This document shows, piece after piece, positions 61,529 to 64,000 of a DNA stretch of 64,000 bases. The translations under genes and the position numbers were made by a program. A model generated the notes under the pieces. The model did not search any database, had not been told where the DNA came from, and saw only the letters and a program-made list of their open reading frames with translations. The DNA is taken from contig OX327711.1 in NCBI GenBank assembly GCA_946807835.1, positions 17,705,501 through 17,769,500 on the forward strand, in the 5' to 3' direction. The stretch comes from Ailanthus altissimus. Taxonomy: Eukaryota > Streptophyta > Magnoliopsida > Sapindales > Simaroubaceae. Each line of letters opens with the position of its first letter. Position 1 is the stretch's first letter.

Positions 61529-62939
61529 GGAAGTTGAAATCTAGTTGGAATGTGATAACGTGTTAGTGAATCACATAGTTGATCCGACCAAACCCGAGTC
61601 TCGAAGGAGATAGGGATTTTGTTCTTGAATTGTCCGGATTGGGTCCTTGCACCGAACTGATGTGATTTCGGTGTGGGTAGGGAGTTTACGAACAGAATAA
61701 GAGGGGTGGGGGTGGGTGGTGGGCAGTGTGCTGGTGGCTAAGGAGTGAGGAGCGGCGGATCTGAGGGCCTAAGGTTGAGATCGTGAACTGACGTGAATGA
61801 AAGGGTTGAACTGATTAGTTTGTATTTTCTTTTCTTATTGCAAGTGTAAACCGATGTCGTTTTACACCACCCAAAACAATGTCGTTTTGCTACAAGTTGT
61901 CACATGGGGTTAGGTTCGGATTACCAACTTTAAAATTGCCACAAGTTGTCACATGGCAATTCGGATTTTCTAGGAAAAAAAAGTTGGTCGAACTTTTCTG
62001 TTAAAATTAGGTTTCAAATGTGTATTCGACCAAATCTAAAGCTTTTAACAAGCGCAATTAGAGCGAAATGCCCAACGTCTTTGGAAATTGGCTTTTAATT
62101 TTAAGGTGCCCTTGTGATGATGTAATGGATTATTTAAAAGTAATGATAAGTATTTTAAATTATATTTTAAAAAATAATGTGTTAAATAATTATTAGATAT
62201 GTAATAAATAATTTTAAAATTTATATTATTTTATAATTAAATAATTTTTAAAATGTTATATTTTAAAATATAATTTAAAATATAATTGAGATGTTTAATG
62301 ACCTAGTAAATTCTTTATTTCTTTTTTGGGTAGGACAAGGACATGATTTTTAATTGGGATTTCTTATTAAGGATATGGTTTATTGATTTTGTATCAAATT
62401 AAGTCCTTGATTTTAGATTTTAATATAAGTCATATTTGATATTTGTGACTGGAGGTAAATTTCGATTCAGTACTCAGTAGGATCAGATAGCCATGTTCTT
62501 ATTTGAGGGAAAAAAAAAAAGAAATAAAAATAACATAGGGATGGAATGTTGTTATTATGATACCTATAGCCATTAGCCATTAGCCATTTTCAATTTATAA
62601 ACCAAAGCCATCGACATCGCATGGCGTGGCATATGCATAGCACCTAAAAGGGCGAAAGAATCAAAGAAATAGAATGTTATCATTATGTTTATGGGGGATG
62701 TAGCTTAAAAATGGAGCCATAATTACTAACAGTCGATTCTATGCTATTGGAAAAGAAAAAGGTGTGCAATAAGCAGACATAGTGAGAGACCCACATGCAA
62801 ATGGACATACATAAGAGATGTTAACACTGTCAGCGGCTATTTTCAATGTGAGCTGAAGGCAGAAAGCGATCTGATCGAAGACATGCACATGCACATGCAC
62901 ATGCATATGGACATGGTTGCTACCACTGCCTGCCACCGC
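60952..62939. other. Intergenic region with microsatellites
   Basis: 3' untranslated sequence of the RING gene comes first. It is followed by an (AT)16 tract (61493-61525), a GC-richer unassigned block (61560-62090) and AT-rich sequence. (ACATGC)4 lies at 62881-62904, just before the TATA box of the next gene. No gene is supported. Confidence 0.55.
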
Positions 62940-62948
62940 TATAAAATA
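62940..62948 (+). promoter_or_regulatory. TATA box of the sphingolipid desaturase gene
   Basis: TATAAAATA lies 263 bp before the chosen ATG. An (AT)14 tract (63099-63126) and purine-rich GA sequence then fall in the presumed 5' leader. Confidence 0.55.
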
Positions 62949-63202
62949 AGAGGTCAATACTCGAAACGGCAGAGACAACGAAGACAAATATACGTTTGGT
63001 TTGCCAAGAACAGTCCAAACCCACAGCTGATAATCAAACTCACATTCACAATCACATAACTGCAAATCAAACAAATTTACTAACTTTAGTTATTGTCCAT
63101 ATATATATATATATATATATATATATGCTCCCCAATTTATCTTTTAAAACGAGAATACAGGAGGGAGAAGAAGAGAAGAAGAAACGGTTTAGAGAGAGAG
63201 AG

Positions 63203-64000
63203 ATGGGAAGAGGGGAAGAGAGAGAGGAGGAGAATAAGGAAGGAGTAATGGCCACGGATTTTTTCTGGTCATATACTGATGAGCCTCATGCATCGAGGAG
63301 GCGCCAGATCCTCTCTCAGTACCCTCAGATTAAAGAGCTCTTTGGCCCTGACCCCTGCGCTTTTGTTAAGGTATCTCTTTCTTTTATCACTCTCCCTTTT
63401 GTTTGTGTATTTGCTTGGAAATGTGGGTGTAAAGCTTTTTTTTTTGTTTTTGCGGGATTTGTTTTTGCTTGATGGGTATTTTAGATCTGAAAATTACAAT
63501 GTGCGTGGATTACCGGGTGTTTGATTACTTTTGCTGGGGTGTTTTTAATTATTGCATTGGCTTTTAGGTTAATAGGATTCTGGTAGTGTTCTCGATTCCA
63601 TTATATACACAATGCATAACATTGATCAGAATTTGGCAAAAACTGCATTGTTTTTTTTTAATAATATTTTTTTTAATTGTTCTTCCTGCTGGGGTTGTCT
63701 GTTCTATACATTTTCAAAGTAGATGTGTCAAATTACCAACTTTATATGTCGACATCTGCTTTTTGGGGTGGATTTTTTTTCTAATGGTAATGTCGCTTTT
63801 GAATCCAAAGTCCTATTTGTTGATCTTCTAGATTCCCGATAGGTTGTGCTTCTTGTCTTTAAATCCAATTCATCTTCATAGTTCTTGTTTTGTTAAATTA
63901 TGAATTAAGAATTGAGGTTGATCATAACTAGTCCTATTTGTTCATGTTTGGCTTTAAACAACTCTATTGTTGGTTGAACAAAATCGTGGTCTGTTTATAA
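63203..64000 (+). CDS. DES1: Sphingolipid delta-4 desaturase (DES1-like), first exon, partial
   Basis: Exon 1 is 63203-63370, ending in a GTATCT donor after PDPCAFVK; the rest of the window is intron 1 and the gene continues past the edge. The start [10 protein letters not shown] leads into [20 protein letters not shown] (an internal ATG at 63249 is an alternative) and then [16 protein letters not shown], the N-terminal Lipid_DES domain of the DES1 family. The enzyme introduces the trans delta-4 double bond into the sphingoid base of ceramides at the ER membrane. Histidine boxes are encoded in the unseen exon(s). An acidic/basic GA-rich extension precedes the conserved part. Confidence 0.88.

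Overview
The window reads as nuclear DNA of a dicot plant. Genes are intron-rich and widely spaced, the gaps are very AT-rich, and Ty1/copia LTR remnants and hAT-type DNA transposons are frequent. The gene set (TRAPPC13, aluminium-induced/TSJT1-like, U2AF65, CBSX5-like, a plastid TPR protein, AIRP2-like RING E3, sphingolipid delta-4 desaturase) is ordinary for a core eudicot. A Citrus-like genome is my impression only, not shown by the sequence.

Layout. 1-3080: part of a minus-strand Ty1/copia element (gag, protease, integrase, 5' LTR) inserted into an exon of a plus-strand TRAPPC13 copy. The 3' exons of that copy (3081-6737) also carry a stop and a frameshift, and its last intron holds a solo LTR. 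9.7-13.7 kb: two aluminium-induced-protein paralogues, head to head. 15.2-18.3 kb: a decayed hAT transposon. 18.5-27.6 kb: an 18-exon U2AF65 gene on the minus strand, with a GC-AG intron, a NAGNAG acceptor and retroelement debris in intron 16. 28-45 kb: a transposon-dominated gene desert. It includes a 1.76-kb hAT-type element with a perfect 8-bp target duplication and an AT-rich minisatellite core, a 958-bp solo LTR with a perfect 5-bp duplication nested in an older LTR, and a 5.4-kb element with ~1.2-kb inverted repeats. 46.1-47.8 kb: CBSX5-like gene (plus). 48.7-51.4 kb: plastid TPR gene (minus) with an apparent 1-nt frameshift. 51.8-53.7 kb: hAT-type element containing nested palindromic insertions. 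57.0-61.0 kb: AIRP2-like RING E3 ligase (plus). 63.2 kb to the edge: first exon of sphingolipid delta-4 desaturase.

The genes do not form a pathway. They are independent housekeeping, stress and regulatory genes. What is unusual is the transposon archaeology, one gene broken by insertion, one inverted gene duplication, and splice-site oddities in a splicing-factor gene. Exon coordinates were derived by hand from splice signals, frame continuity and remembered family sequence; none has been checked by alignment or RNA data. I found no convincing new system.
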